DNA of 64,000 nucleotides from NCBI GenBank assembly GCA_019163375.1, contig JAFLKK010000009.1:248001-312000 (forward strand), written 5' to 3'. This DNA comes from Paludibacter sp. (GTDB lineage: Bacteria; Bacteroidota; Bacteroidia; Bacteroidales; Paludibacteraceae). The position numbers and the translations under genes are program-made. The notes beneath the pieces are model-generated. The model had not been told where the DNA came from and did not search any database. It worked only from the letters and a program-made list of their open reading frames with translations. Positions 10,180 through 19,576 of this stretch are shown in pieces; position 1 is the first letter of the stretch, and each line of letters begins with the position of its first letter.

Positions 10180-10554
10180 ATGGAATCACCAAAAATTGTA
10201 AAACGTTTTAGTTTTCCGACAAGACGCTATTGCCAAACGCTGGAACTAAAAGATGATTTAGAGCTAATTCAAGAATATAGATATTGGCATAAGACCGAAA
10301 ATTGCTGGCCTGAAATTCCTGAAGGTATAAAAGAAGTAGGTATTCTTGAGATGGAGCTGTATATTTTCGAAAACAGACTATTCATGATAGTTGAAACTGC
10401 ACTGGATTTTGATTGGAATACTGCATTCGAGAAACTATCTAGTCTTAATAAACAGGCAGAATGGGAGGAGTTTATGTCGAAGTTTCAACATACAAAACTA
10501 GGTGCAAGCTCAGCTGAAAAATGGAATTTAATGGAACGAATCTTTAGTCTTTAA
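10180..10554 (+). CDS. RhaM-family sugar mutarotase (probable L-fucose mutarotase)
   Basis: 124 residues from the ATG at 10180; a TTG 15 bp upstream in frame is a less likely start. The sequence aligns by eye with RhaM/DUF718 ferredoxin-like mutarotases: YRYWHKTENCWPEIPEGIK with the family His, then ELYIFENRLFMIVET, and the C-terminal EWEEFMSKFQ. The family interconverts alpha and beta anomers of L-rhamnose or L-fucose in the cytoplasm. Position directly before fucP (40 bp) and near fucI favours L-fucose as substrate; that is inferred from context. A classical FucU fold is not implied. Confidence 0.8.
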   Translation: MESPKIVKRFSFPTRRYCQTLELKDDLELIQEYRYWHKTENCWPEIPEGIKEVGILEMELYIFENRLFMIVETALDFDWNTAFEKLSSLNKQAEWEEFMSKFQHTKLGASSAEKWNLMERIFSL

Positions 10555-10594
10555 TTATTTAACACGTAACTTCAAATCACGATATAAAAAAAAT

Positions 10595-11908
10595 ATGGGA
10601 ACACATAAAATAGTAAGCAGACAAAACTTAATACCCTTTATACTGGTAACAGCCCTTTTTTATCTTTGGGCAATACCAAACAATTTGAACGATATTTTAA
10701 TTCCTCAATTTATGAAATCGTTTGAATTAAATCGCTTTCAAGCAGGTCTCGTACAATCAGCCTTCTATTTAGGTTATTTTTGTATGGCATTGCCTGCTGC
10801 ACTAGTCATGGATAAATATAGTTACAAAACAGGTATTATAATAGGGCTATTACTTTTTGCTACGGGTGCATTTATGTTCTATCCTGCTGCCATGATAGGT
10901 AAATTTGGTATTTTTCTTTTTGCGTTATATGTTATTGCTTGTGGTCTAGCTTTTCTTGAAACTGGAGCTAATTCGTTTATATCTGTTTTGGGCGATCCTG
11001 ATACCTCTGCTCAACGACTTAATTTCTCACAAGCATTTAATCCACTTGGAGCTATGACAGGTGCTTTTGTTGGAAGTCAGTTCATTTTTTCTGGTATTCA
11101 ACATTCTGATGCGATTATTAATACAATGAAAGTTTCAGGTGTTTACAACGATTATTTACATGAAGAAATCTTGCGTGTTATACCTCCTTATATGATCATT
11201 GGGATAATCATTTTAGTTTGGGTATTCCTAATTTGGAAAGTGAAATTTCCTGCTGAGACTGATAATGTGATGAAAAGTAAAGATAAAACGGAAGATGGAC
11301 ATGGACATATCCTAAAGTTGATGAAATATCCCCATTTTTTAAAAGGTATTTTAGCAGAATTCTTTTATGTAGGCGCACAAGTTGGAACATGGAGTTTTCT
11401 GATACAATATGTAAAAGATTATATTCAGAAACCCGAAAAAGAAGCAGGTGTTTATCTTGTTTATGCACTCTTGGCATTTGGTGTGGGTCGTTTTGTTTCT
11501 ACAGCCCTAATGCGTGTGTTTAAACCCAATAAGTTAATGGGCGTTTTTAGCGTGCTAAATATTCTGATGGTTACCGTTGCAATCCTTCTTCCAGGTTTTT
11601 TTGGTGTTTGGGCATTGGTACTATCAAGCTTCTTTATGTCACTAATGTTTCCAACAATCTTTGCATTAGGCGTAAAAGGACTAGGACCAAATACAAAAAT
11701 AGGTGGTTCTATGATTATTATGGCAATTATAGGTGGAGCCATTTGGACTCCCATTATGGGATTTATATCTGACTATTCGCACAGTATGGCCTACGCAATG
11801 ATTATTCCTCTGATAAGTTATGTCTATGTCGGATACTATGCTTTTATTGGATCAAAACCATCCGGTCCGCTTTATAGTACTACGGATAAAGTGATTATTT
11901 CTCATTAG
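10595..11908 (+). CDS. fucP: L-fucose:H+ symporter (major facilitator superfamily)
   Basis: 437 residues with about 12 membrane segments. FucP hallmarks are present: IPNNLNDILIPQF near residue 27, where the Asp matches the essential Asp46 of E. coli FucP, and FLETGANSFIS near 122, where the Glu matches Glu135. GxLFYAAYFxGY-type sequence is replaced here by QSAFYLGYFCMALPAAL. It imports L-fucose with protons. It lies between the mutarotase (40 bp) and an AraC regulator (34 bp), consistent with one transcript. Its local GC content (about a third in a sampled stretch) is much lower than that of fucI. Confidence 0.9.
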   Translation: MGTHKIVSRQNLIPFILVTALFYLWAIPNNLNDILIPQFMKSFELNRFQAGLVQSAFYLGYFCMALPAALVMDKYSYKTGIIIGLLLFATGAFMFYPAAMIGKFGIFLFALYVIACGLAFLETGANSFISVLGDPDTSAQRLNFSQAFNPLGAMTGAFVGSQFIFSGIQHSDAIINTMKVSGVYNDYLHEEILRVIPPYMIIGIIILVWVFLIWKVKFPAETDNVMKSKDKTEDGHGHILKLMKYPHFLKGILAEFFYVGAQVGTWSFLIQYVKDYIQKPEKEAGVYLVYALLAFGVGRFVSTALMRVFKPNKLMGVFSVLNILMVTVAILLPGFFGVWALVLSSFFMSLMFPTIFALGVKGLGPNTKIGGSMIIMAIIGGAIWTPIMGFISDYSHSMAYAMIIPLISYVYVGYYAFIGSKPSGPLYSTTDKVIISH

Positions 11909-11942
11909 TTTAAGCCCTTTTTAAAAGCAATAAATTGTACAT

Positions 11943-12851
11943 ATGGACAGTGTCAAATTAGAATCTGAATTTCAGAATATTGTTATTGAAGACGATAATT
12001 TAAGTTTTGGCTTGACAATCAATTCAATAGGATGCAAGTCGATATTGCCCGACGAACACATTGCAAATTCAAATAAAATAAAAGACTTTAGACATCAATT
12101 TAAAAAAGGAAAAGAATCCGACGAGTTTAAACTAATATATATCACAAATGGAGTGGGTTATGTTCGTTTTGAGAATGGGAGTGAAATAGAAATTTCTAAC
12201 GGTAAGATATTACTTATTAATCCCCACCAAAAATATTCATATTATCATTTAAGGGATACCGAATGGAAAGAGTATTTTATGAGATTTGAAACAGATGTAT
12301 CTTTCAATCTTCTACTACACAAATTATTTCCAAAAGATTACTCAATTATAGATATTGGATTTAATGAGGAAATGGTTAGAATGTTTCAAAGGGCAACTGA
12401 TGTGGTGCAACATAAATTGAAGTCGTCGCATGTTTATTTATCAGGAATGCTTTTTCACATATTGGGATTAATAATCTTAGAATCCAACAACAAAACTTTA
12501 AAAAAGAAGGATCTTCAAAAAATCGAACAAGCAAAAATAATAATGAATGAGAATGTATTTATGGATATTTCTCTTCAAGATGTTGTTAAAAAACTAAATC
12601 TGAGTTATGCTCAGTTTCGTAAAAATTTCAAAAAATATACTGGTAAAACACCCGGCGTATACTTCGGCGATTTGCGTTTAAATAAAGCAAAACAATTACT
12701 GTTGGAGACATCATACTCAATTAAGGAGATTGCCTTTCTGCTAAAGTTCTCTAGTAAGGAACATTTTGCCACAAAATTCAGAAGAACAACTGGTTTATCA
12801 CCTAAGGATTTTAGATTAACAAGACCAGAACATAAACAGACCAATTTGTAA
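11943..12851 (+). CDS. AraC-family transcriptional regulator
   Basis: 302 residues. The N-terminal part (to about 150) has a cupin-like sensing pattern (FKLIYITNGVGYVRFENG, LLINPHQKYSYYH). The C-terminal 100 residues carry the double helix-turn-helix: DISLQDVVKKLNLSYAQFRKNFKKYTGKTP and SYSIKEIAFLLKFSSKEHFATKFRRTTGLSP. It sits inside the fucose gene cluster, 34 bp after fucP and 23 bp before fucI, so L-fucose or a breakdown product is the likely ligand, acting as an activator beside the FucR-type repressor. This is inference; effector and targets are not visible. Confidence 0.85.
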   Translation: MDSVKLESEFQNIVIEDDNLSFGLTINSIGCKSILPDEHIANSNKIKDFRHQFKKGKESDEFKLIYITNGVGYVRFENGSEIEISNGKILLINPHQKYSYYHLRDTEWKEYFMRFETDVSFNLLLHKLFPKDYSIIDIGFNEEMVRMFQRATDVVQHKLKSSHVYLSGMLFHILGLIILESNNKTLKKKDLQKIEQAKIIMNENVFMDISLQDVVKKLNLSYAQFRKNFKKYTGKTPGVYFGDLRLNKAKQLLLETSYSIKEIAFLLKFSSKEHFATKFRRTTGLSPKDFRLTRPEHKQTNL

Positions 12852-12874
12852 TTACATAAACACTTAAAACAATC

Positions 12875-14722
12875 ATGAAAGCAGGATCATTATCGGGTGA
12901 ATTTCCGGCAACCGGAACTACCCAACAACGGAACATTAAAACAGGAAGACTTCAGGGCGATAATCCAAAAATCGGCATTCGCCCCACTATCGACGGCCGT
13001 CAGGGTGGTGTGCGCGAATCGCTCGAAGAACAAACCATGACCATGGCGAACAGCCTGGCTGATTTTCTATCTACATCTCTAAAATACAGCGACGGCACCC
13101 CGGTAGAATGCGTAATTGCCGACACAACCATTGGACGAGTGGACGAAGCCGCTGCTTGTGCTGAAAAATTCAAAAAAGAAGGCGTAGCCATTACCATTAC
13201 CGTGACGCCATGCTGGTGCTACGGCAGCGAAACCATTGATATGGATCCGCACACCGTAAAGGCCGTTTGGGGTTTCAATGGCACCGAACGCCCGGGCGCA
13301 GTTTACCTGGCTGCTGCATTGGCCGGTCATAATCAAAAAGGACTGCCTGCATTTGGTATTTATGGTCACGATGTACTGGATGGCGGTGACACATCAATCC
13401 CTGCCGACGTTCAGGAAAAACTCTTACGCTTTGCTAAAGCTGCTATTGCAGTTGCTTCGATGAAAGGTAAATCATACCTATCCATCGGATCTGTTTCGAT
13501 GGGCATTGCCGGCTCTATCGTCAATTCCGATTTCTTTCAGGAATACCTGGGCATGCGCAATGAATATGTCGACATGAGTGAAATCAACCGCCGCGTACAG
13601 TTGGATATTTTTGATCCGGAAGAATTCAAAAAAGCAATCGAATGGACTGAGAAGAATTGCAAATCGAACGAAGGTGAAGATACCAACGAAGCCAACAAAA
13701 AGAAATCGCGCGAGCAGCTTGATAAAGAATGGGAATTTGTTGTAAAAATGACCATTATTATGCGCGACCTGATGATTGGAAATCCGAAACTTCGCGATCT
13801 AGGTTTTCTGGAAGAAGCATTGGGACATAACGCCATTGCGGGAGGATTTCAGGGACAACGCCAGTGGACCGACTTTATGCCAAACGGTGACTTTGCCGAA
13901 GCAATACTGAATACCTCGTTCGACTGGAACGGTATTCGCGAAGCATTCGTTATGGCAACTGAAAACGACTCGTTGAACGGCGTAGCGATGCTGTTCGGGA
14001 AACTGGTTACGAACACTGCTCAGGTATTTGCCGACGTACGTACCTACTGGAGTCCCGAAGCTGTTGAGCGCGTCACCGGACATAAAATGGAAGGACTAGC
14101 CGCTAACGGTTTGATTCATCTCATCAACTCCGGCTCGGCTGCATTGGACGGAAGCGGACAACAAACCATCGATGGTAAACCCGCCATGAAACCATTCTGG
14201 GAAATCAGTGAAGAAGAAGTACAAAAAACATTAGATGCAACAACCTGGTATCCGGCCGACTGCGGTTACTTCCGTGGTGGTGGCTTCTCTTCAAAATTCA
14301 TTTCAAAAGGAGGAATGCCGGTAACCATGTCGCGTATCAACCTCGTTAAAGGTCTCGGACCGGTGCTTCAGATTGCCGAAGGCTGGACAGCCGAACTTCC
14401 TGCTGAGGTTCATCAGGTATTGGACGACCGAACCAACAAAACATGGCCTACCACCTGGTTTGCTCCGCGCTTAACCGGCGAAGGCAATTTCCGAGATGTG
14501 TATTCGGTAATGAATAACTGGGGGGCTAACCATGGCGCATTCAGCTACGGACATATCGGTGCCGATTTGATTACACTGGCTTCCATGTTACGTATTCCGG
14601 TATGCATGCACAATGTCGACGAAGCAAATATATTCCGTCCAAGTGCATGGGCAGCATATGGCATGAATGTGGAAGGTGCAGATTATCGTGCTTGCCAAAC
14701 CTACGGTGCATTGTATAAATAA
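12875..14722 (+). CDS. fucI: L-fucose isomerase
   Basis: 615 residues converting L-fucose to L-fuculose in the cytoplasm with a divalent metal. FucI motifs: [55 protein letters not shown] and [12 protein letters not shown] near residues 312-345 (likely metal-binding Glu and Asp), and [15 protein letters not shown] plus [16 protein letters not shown] near the end. The family core begins at [10 protein letters not shown], so this protein has about 28 extra N-terminal residues; the next in-frame Met is too far inside to replace the start. GC content is clearly higher than in fucP and araC (about 55 versus 33 percent in sampled 60-base stretches). A terminator follows directly; fucA and fucK are absent. 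Confidence 0.93.
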   Translation: MKAGSLSGEFPATGTTQQRNIKTGRLQGDNPKIGIRPTIDGRQGGVRESLEEQTMTMANSLADFLSTSLKYSDGTPVECVIADTTIGRVDEAAACAEKFKKEGVAITITVTPCWCYGSETIDMDPHTVKAVWGFNGTERPGAVYLAAALAGHNQKGLPAFGIYGHDVLDGGDTSIPADVQEKLLRFAKAAIAVASMKGKSYLSIGSVSMGIAGSIVNSDFFQEYLGMRNEYVDMSEINRRVQLDIFDPEEFKKAIEWTEKNCKSNEGEDTNEANKKKSREQLDKEWEFVVKMTIIMRDLMIGNPKLRDLGFLEEALGHNAIAGGFQGQRQWTDFMPNGDFAEAILNTSFDWNGIREAFVMATENDSLNGVAMLFGKLVTNTAQVFADVRTYWSPEAVERVTGHKMEGLAANGLIHLINSGSAALDGSGQQTIDGKPAMKPFWEISEEEVQKTLDATTWYPADCGYFRGGGFSSKFISKGGMPVTMSRINLVKGLGPVLQIAEGWTAELPAEVHQVLDDRTNKTWPTTWFAPRLTGEGNFRDVYSVMNNWGANHGAFSYGHIGADLITLASMLRIPVCMHNVDEANIFRPSAWAAYGMNVEGADYRACQTYGALYK

Positions 14723-14732
14723 AAGTAATATG

Positions 14733-14774
14733 ATCTCGCTTCTCTTACACATACGTGTGAGTGGAAGCGAGTTT
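14733..14774 (+). terminator. Terminator after fucI
   Basis: CTCGCTTC (14735-14742) pairs with GAAGCGAG (14764-14771), and CTTACAC (14744-14750) with GTGTGAG (14755-14761, one G-T pair), around an ATAC loop. A short T-rich stretch follows. It starts 11 bp after the fucI stop and would end the fucose transcript. Confidence 0.8.
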
Positions 14775-15539
14775 ATATGTCTTTTGTCGAGAAAATAATT
14801 AGAGTGATGGTACATGCACTTGCGGTCAGTTCATTTCGTCAGTTCATTTTGTTTCAGGTCTTCGTTGCACTTCGCTTCCCTACACTTTATTCTACTTCCG
14901 CTCATTTCACTCACCTCAGCGCCACCAAGCATAAGTAGCTTATTCATTCCGCTTCACAAATCAACCCACCTATTCCATATCGCTAAACGGCTGCTTTTTT
15001 ATCCTCCCTATCTATCTTTACACCAAAAAAATCTGCCGATTTGCTTCATTTCATGACAACCCACTGTTACGTTACACTCATTCACCACCCATGCCTCTAC
15101 ATCCACCTTTAAAATATCTTGTTGTTCTCATGCACTAAATAGGTCAATGTCAAACCTCAGTTTCCCCACCACCCATTAGCTGTACAGTCAACGATGCATA
15201 TCAGTTTTATTTTCATGTGCTTGCGGGAGGTTTAAAATAGTATTGGAGTGTTTATGGGGATTGTCTGTTTGCTAGCCTTTCTTTTTCTTGTTAGCTTCGT
15301 TTCATAAACCCTCCTCAGCACTGCACAGCATAAATAGCTTCCTCTTTCATACTCGCAAGCTCGTTCATTCGGTCGCTACACATGCCACTTTCCAACGCAC
15401 ATAAAACAGTCTGCTTTCGTTGACTGCGACGAGTTCGCCCCCAAAAGAAGTAGTTGGTATGATGGTTATTTTAGATTCATGTTCTATTGTTTATTGAGAG
15501 AAAGGAGTTTGAAATGGGAAAAGTTGAGTCTGAAATATT

Positions 15540-15768
15540 TCATCGCAAAAATAAAAAATATAGCCAAGATAGGGTGGCTTGCTCAAATCCACACTCATGG
15601 GCTGTAAAGGTCGAGCCCTTTGGGTTTAGAGAAAAATCTCCACACCTCACTTTTTCTAACTTTTATGACCTGTTTCGATCGCTGCTTTGTTCGGGTTGTA
15701 TTTTTCTCAAAAACCTTGACAGCCCAATCCATCCACCCTGATGGAAGGGCTATCTTTTTCTTTTTTTT
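15540..15768 (+). ncRNA. Candidate structured non-coding RNA ending in a strong terminator
   Basis: The stretch is more structured than its surroundings. GGGCT (15599-15603) can pair with AGCCC (15614-15618). Further on, AGCCC (15721-15725) and TCCATC (15728-15733) pair with GATGGA (15740-15745) and GGGCT (15747-15751), followed by a T-rich run to 15768, a textbook terminator. An 84-codon frame (15487-15741) overlaps it but resembles nothing known. No promoter is assigned. Family unknown. Confidence 0.35.
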
Positions 15769-15926
15769 AATGTTTTTTCTTTTCTTCTTTTGTGGAGGAA
15801 ATATTTAAATGGAGTGTTCAGACGGATTTTTGTTTTTTTCTGAATAAATAGATTTTGTGTTTCAGATTAGTTATTCTGAATTTAATTATACTATAAAGAA
15901 AGGAGGCCGAATGGTGGTAAATAGGA

Positions 15927-15983
15927 AACGAGACTAACTTATTTTTGTTTCCTTTGACAAAAATGTTAGTCTCGTTTTTTTAT
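15927..15983 (+). terminator. Long terminator hairpin beyond the end of the tra operon
   Basis: AACGAGACTAAC (15927-15938) pairs with GTTAGTCTCGTT (15965-15976); inside, ATTTTTGT (15941-15948) pairs with ACAAAAAT (15957-15964). Seven T residues follow on the plus strand. It could also slow leftward transcripts from traQ. Just upstream is an AAAGGAGG sequence and an eight-codon frame starting ATGGTGGTAAAT at 15911 that runs into the stem. Confidence 0.75.
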
Positions 15984-16005
15984 GTTTATGCAAATGTAAG
16001 TAACG

Positions 16006-16422
16006 CTATTCGCTACTGTCGTTTGTGAAGGTAATGCTCAGCTTAAATTCCTGATTGAAATTGTTTTTAAGGGTCAAATCAAGTACTTGCTGGTCCGCAC
16101 TAAGTGAGGTATAGTACAATCGGAATGTCTCCTTGCTTAATTCATAGAAGTCATTGGGCATAAATACTTGGCCGTTTTCGTCTTTCAGGATTCCTTTGCC
16201 TTCGGATTGGAAATAGCCGATAATGTACTTGCTATCTTCATATCTGCCTACACGATTGAGCTGGCAACGGATTTCTACCGTTTCACCTTTCTTGATCTTC
16301 TTTTGAACGGGCATGGTACTGAGCGAAAATTCATAGACCTGCTGAATATCCAGTTTGTCAGTACAGCCAACAAATACTACTGCCAATACAATTAGCACGC
16401 TTATTATAGGTATCATTCTCAT
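16006..16422 (-). CDS. traQ: Conjugative transposon TraQ-like lipoprotein (DUF3872)
   Basis: 138 residues. The N-terminus is a lipoprotein signal: hydrophobic IPIISVLIVLAVVFVG followed by Cys19. The mature part is a small all-beta-like domain (VEIRCQLNRVGRYEDSKYIIGYF) matching the DUF3872/TraQ family of CTnDOT-type elements. It is the last gene of the leftward tra operon, 12 bp after traO. In CTnDOT a primase gene, traP, lies between traO and traQ; it is missing here. TraQ's exact role in the transfer apparatus is not known. Confidence 0.8.
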   Translation of the reverse strand: MRMIPIISVLIVLAVVFVGCTDKLDIQQVYEFSLSTMPVQKKIKKGETVEIRCQLNRVGRYEDSKYIIGYFQSEGKGILKDENGQVFMPNDFYELSKETFRLYYTSLSADQQVLDLTLKNNFNQEFKLSITFTNDSSE

Positions 16423-16434
16423 ATTAGTCTCTTT

Positions 16435-16998
16435 TTAGTTGATGATATATTTCAAACCAATCCCCAATTGGGTGCTGAATTGTCCAATGGACGAACCCCA
16501 TACTACCCGCTCACGGGCATTGACCAGCAATATAATCCGGTCGGTGAGATAAACTTCCAGTTCTAATGTCAATGCTCCACCATACAGAAAGGCATCTTCG
16601 TTGCGAAGGGTTGCTCCATCAAAAAGGAGTTTCTTTCCCCAGTTACTCGTTTCATATCCTGCTAAAACGGAAGTCCCAACGGATAGGAGTAGGGTATTGC
16701 CCGGATCGGAAAGGAGATTTGAATAATACCCTCCTTCAATGCTAAATTGAGAAACAGGAATACTTATCTGTTTGTAATCAAACAGCTTTTGCAAATATTC
16801 TGCTCCAATGATCCAACGAGAGCCTTTTTGCTTGTAGGTAGACAAAGCGCCACCTATATAAAATGCTTGTTGCGGCTTAATTCCATTTACGGTTCCATAG
16901 CTAAGTTGTATTCCTCGTTGACTGGGCAGGTATCGTTGTGCATTGCTGGAAATTGAAATGGCAACAACTACAAATAATAGTGGGATAAACTGTTTCAT
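16435..16998 (-). CDS. traO: Conjugative transposon TraO-like outer-membrane protein
   Basis: 187 residues with a signal peptide (KQFIPLLFVVVAISISSNAQ). The mature part has alternating hydrophobic/polar strands and ends in an aromatic-hydrophobic C-terminus (GIGLKYIIN), typical of small outer-membrane beta-barrels and of Bacteroidetes TraO. It is directly downstream of traN (1 bp between the genes) and upstream of traQ, the order found in CTnDOT except for the lost traP. Presumably part of the outer-membrane side of the mating apparatus. Confidence 0.85.
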   Translation of the reverse strand: MKQFIPLLFVVVAISISSNAQRYLPSQRGIQLSYGTVNGIKPQQAFYIGGALSTYKQKGSRWIIGAEYLQKLFDYKQISIPVSQFSIEGGYYSNLLSDPGNTLLLSVGTSVLAGYETSNWGKKLLFDGATLRNEDAFLYGGALTLELEVYLTDRIILLVNARERVVWGSSIGQFSTQLGIGLKYIIN

Positions 16999-16999
16999 A

Positions 17000-17917
17000 T
17001 TACTTTATTTTTAGTTCGTTGATGACATTGGCTCTTACGATATCACTGTTCTCGACAATGAAACTTTGATGACGGCCACCATTTTTTTCAAATAGCTCTA
17101 CCACCAATTGTTTGTCGTCGGGAATCGTGAATTTCTCCATGGTAAAGACGGTACGTTCGTTACTATTACCTACTACTTGTGTAATGTAGTTGAAAGCTCT
17201 TATAGGGTAAATAACTGTTTCCTGAATCGCAGTACGCTTCGCAACTTTCTTGTCGACAATTTTGAAAGTAATAAAATCAATATCGAAAGGTACATTTGAA
17301 GTATTCTTGATTTGCGTGTGGAAATACAGCAGTCCGTTGTGGGTGTAAATTCCTTTCAAAAGGTACTGAATACCAAAACGCTTACTACCGATATGATTAT
17401 AGTCCCGGTGATCGTTTTTATAAATGGACTTCATAATCAGTCGAACAAGCATGGGGGATTCACTGCCCAACTCTTTGAGATAAACTTCCATCGCATTGTT
17501 CGGAAAATTCAGCGTATCACCATCGTGTACAAAATCCTTCATTTCCACATTGAGAAGAAGTGGTTCGTCTGCATACTTAACATTAAAAGTGTAAAAGCTA
17601 CCTTCCTCGGTAATTACCGAAAAGTTAGTTTCGCTTTTGAAATTCCGAATGGCGGCCTTGACGCGGATTACATTTTCTGCAGCGTCGGCTTTGCCGGCGA
17701 TGATATTGGCTGAACCCAAATCAATATACCGAATGGCGGCCGGGAAAATGATATGAACGGTTTTATCAAAGGTGACTTCCAACCCATAGGGTGGAATCAT
17801 CTTATCGTAAGTAATCTTTTTGCTAAGTCCATGATATAAATCGCCTTTTGAATCTTGTGCCCCAGTTGTGGCGATAGCTCCTAAAAGTAGAGCCATAATA
17901 CATATTGTTTTTTTCAT
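17000..17917 (-). CDS. traN: Conjugative transposon TraN (VirB9-like)
   Basis: 305 residues from the ATG at 17917; an in-frame start 21 bp upstream would add residues before the signal peptide and is less likely. Signal peptide KKTICIMALLLGAIATTGAQ. The sequence (TFDKTVHIIFPAAIRYIDLGSANII, then GLLYFHTQIKNTSNVPFDID) matches TraN of CTnDOT-type elements, usually equated with the VirB9 component of type IV secretion outer-membrane complexes. It follows traM by 52 bp. Full length for the family. Confidence 0.9.
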   Translation of the reverse strand: MKKTICIMALLLGAIATTGAQDSKGDLYHGLSKKITYDKMIPPYGLEVTFDKTVHIIFPAAIRYIDLGSANIIAGKADAAENVIRVKAAIRNFKSETNFSVITEEGSFYTFNVKYADEPLLLNVEMKDFVHDGDTLNFPNNAMEVYLKELGSESPMLVRLIMKSIYKNDHRDYNHIGSKRFGIQYLLKGIYTHNGLLYFHTQIKNTSNVPFDIDFITFKIVDKKVAKRTAIQETVIYPIRAFNYITQVVGNSNERTVFTMEKFTIPDDKQLVVELFEKNGGRHQSFIVENSDIVRANVINELKIK

Positions 17918-17969
17918 TTTGAGTAGTTGTTTGTGCAAGGCATAGCCTCGCGAGTTATTGATTGAATAA

Positions 17970-19316
17970 TTAGTCTATATTGGGAAGTAGCAAGACGGTA
18001 TAGCCTGCTTTGAGTTTGACCTTTACTTGCTGGAATTTTTTGGATAGGTATTGCGAACCGCTTTGGATGACTCCCTTTCCTAAGTCGGAAGCTATTTGCT
18101 GACCTGCCGACTGGGTAATGGAAATACTTGTGCCCATACTGGATCCGATATTAGCAGCCATTTCTTTAACTGCACTCATCTCCATGGAGCCGGGAATGAA
18201 AATACCTTTTTGCCCATCGATATCATACACCATTAGTTCTACCGGAATAATGTTACCTCCGTATTCAAGCGATTTGATCCCTATTTCCAAGCGGTCAGCT
18301 TGTATCTTGGCTTCACCCGTGATAATACTGTTGCGCGGAATAACTGTCGTTCCGGCTTGTAAAGGTTCAAGTAGACGTAACCGAACGCTTTGTCCTGTTA
18401 TCAGCGTGCAATTTTCATGAACACAGGCTTTGATGGTGTTTTTATCCTGTGCTGAGCTACCACCTGTAGCGGTATTGAATCCGATATTTCGGGGTTCTGA
18501 ACTACTGACTATAAAGCAGGAATCACTGATTTCTTGTGCTAATGCTGAGACAGTGCGTTCCTGTGCTTGCCTGACAGCTGTCAACTGTAGCTTTTGATTT
18601 GAATTTTTTGCTATTGTTGGAGTCACCTCAGAACTGATGGCAACTTTTGTACTTTGCCCACCGGGTAATGGTAGCTGGCTTTGTCCTTGTGGCATATATT
18701 TTGCTGCCATTTGATAGGATTTCTCCATTAATTCCAGTTGCTCGCCAACCGTACTCTTTCGATTTTCAGTCTCCTGAAGTTGTGCCGATAGTTCCTGCAC
18801 CTTTTGAGTTAGCTTTTCTTTCTCCGGATCATTCTTTGATGAATTATAAAAATTCCCCAGGTTACGGTTCATTTCACGATAGGCATTGTTTGATGTCTGA
18901 ATAGTGGCGAAAGGTTGCTTGCTGCCAACTGACTTTCTAATCTTTGTTGCAGGGACTTCGGCTGTCGTTTCAGCTTTTAAATCGTAACTATCCGATTTCT
19001 TCATTTCTGTACTAAACATGGAGCTAAGATCCTGCAATGAATGCATTCGCTCTTTGTTTCGTTCCTCCAGTTTTGCTTGCTCGTAGGCTTCCTTTTTATC
19101 CTTTACCAGTGAATTGCTTTTGGGTGAAGGAATGTCTGTATTGAATCCTTTTTGCTCCATTACTTTGTTGGGAGTGGGTGGTGCAAAAATGAGCCACATG
19201 CATAGCCCGAAAACAATAAACATCAGCGGAAAGACTAACATCTTTTTTTGTCGTATCTTTTGCTCTGCCGTTAGTGGGGGCTTTTGAGTTTTTTCGACCT
19301 CTTTATCTTCTTTCAT
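17970..19316 (-). CDS. traM: Conjugative transposon TraM (VirB10-like)
   Basis: 448 residues with one membrane segment near residues 31-47 (VFPLMFIVFGLCMWLIF), a long Gln/Lys/Glu-rich, coiled-coil-prone middle (residues 140-200) and a C-terminal beta domain (GQSVRLRLLEPLQAGTTVIP, ITGEAKIQADRLEIGIKSLE). This is the architecture of TraM/VirB10, which spans the envelope and links inner and outer parts of the mating channel. The start overlaps the traL end by 14 bp. Full length. Confidence 0.9.
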   Translation of the reverse strand: MKEDKEVEKTQKPPLTAEQKIRQKKMLVFPLMFIVFGLCMWLIFAPPTPNKVMEQKGFNTDIPSPKSNSLVKDKKEAYEQAKLEERNKERMHSLQDLSSMFSTEMKKSDSYDLKAETTAEVPATKIRKSVGSKQPFATIQTSNNAYREMNRNLGNFYNSSKNDPEKEKLTQKVQELSAQLQETENRKSTVGEQLELMEKSYQMAAKYMPQGQSQLPLPGGQSTKVAISSEVTPTIAKNSNQKLQLTAVRQAQERTVSALAQEISDSCFIVSSSEPRNIGFNTATGGSSAQDKNTIKACVHENCTLITGQSVRLRLLEPLQAGTTVIPRNSIITGEAKIQADRLEIGIKSLEYGGNIIPVELMVYDIDGQKGIFIPGSMEMSAVKEMAANIGSSMGTSISITQSAGQQIASDLGKGVIQSGSQYLSKKFQQVKVKLKAGYTVLLLPNID

Positions 19317-19572
19317 GTTGTTTTAATTTTAGTTGTTGTATACTATCATTGCCCTGTAGGTGCAGTTGTTCGATATGTTCTATCTCTATCTGCGGACCAC
19401 TTGCTTTGTTGATATTATAAAAGGCACTTACCGTTATGTAAAGTGATGCTATCCCGAAAAAAGAACTGAGGATAATCACCGAAAGAAGCCTCTTCTTTGG
19501 AGAGAGTGTATCGCAATAGTTAACTATGCTTTCCTCAATACTGATTTGAAATTGACTGATTTTCTTTATCAT
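19303..19572 (-). CDS. traL: Conjugative transposon TraL-like protein (DUF3989)
   Basis: 89 residues from the ATG at 19572, which lies just after the traK stop; an upstream start inside traK is unlikely. The protein has a single membrane segment near residues 29-50 (LLSVIILSSFFGIASLYITVS) and short polar flanks, as expected for TraL/DUF3989. Its position between traK and traM, with a 14-bp overlap into traM, is the conserved order. Function in the transfer apparatus is not established. Confidence 0.82.
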   Translation of the reverse strand: MIKKISQFQISIEESIVNYCDTLSPKKRLLSVIILSSFFGIASLYITVSAFYNINKASGPQIEIEHIEQLHLQGNDSIQQLKLKQHERR

Positions 19573-19576
19573 GGTG

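Larger units (their letters stand above)
14775..16005. other. Non-coding boundary region between the fucose genes and the conjugative element
   Basis: About 1.2 kb with no convincing protein gene. Frames open here are low-complexity (Ser/Leu/His-rich) and lack family resemblance. It holds a candidate structured RNA with terminator (15540-15768) and a second, longer hairpin (15927-15976). One end of the conjugative element should lie near here, but I find no integrase, no tRNA and no clear attachment repeat. GCAAATGTAAG at 15990-16000 is on the opposite strand CTTACATTTGC, close to the Bacteroides element core GTTANNTTTGC, but also fits a -7 box. Confidence 0.6.

Noticed and set aside
14814-15056. 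80-codon frame rich in Ser, Leu, His and Phe
   Set aside because: Low-complexity composition, no family resemblance, and it lies in the structured boundary region after the fucI terminator.
15487-15741. 84-codon frame before the 15.72 kb terminator
   Set aside because: No recognisable domain; it covers RNA-like hairpins and ends inside the terminator stem. Kept only as part of a candidate RNA.
15990-16000. CTTACATTTGC (minus strand) as a CTnDOT-type attachment core
   Set aside because: It matches ten of eleven core positions, but the same motif doubles as a -7 promoter box and no partner copy marks a right end in the window.
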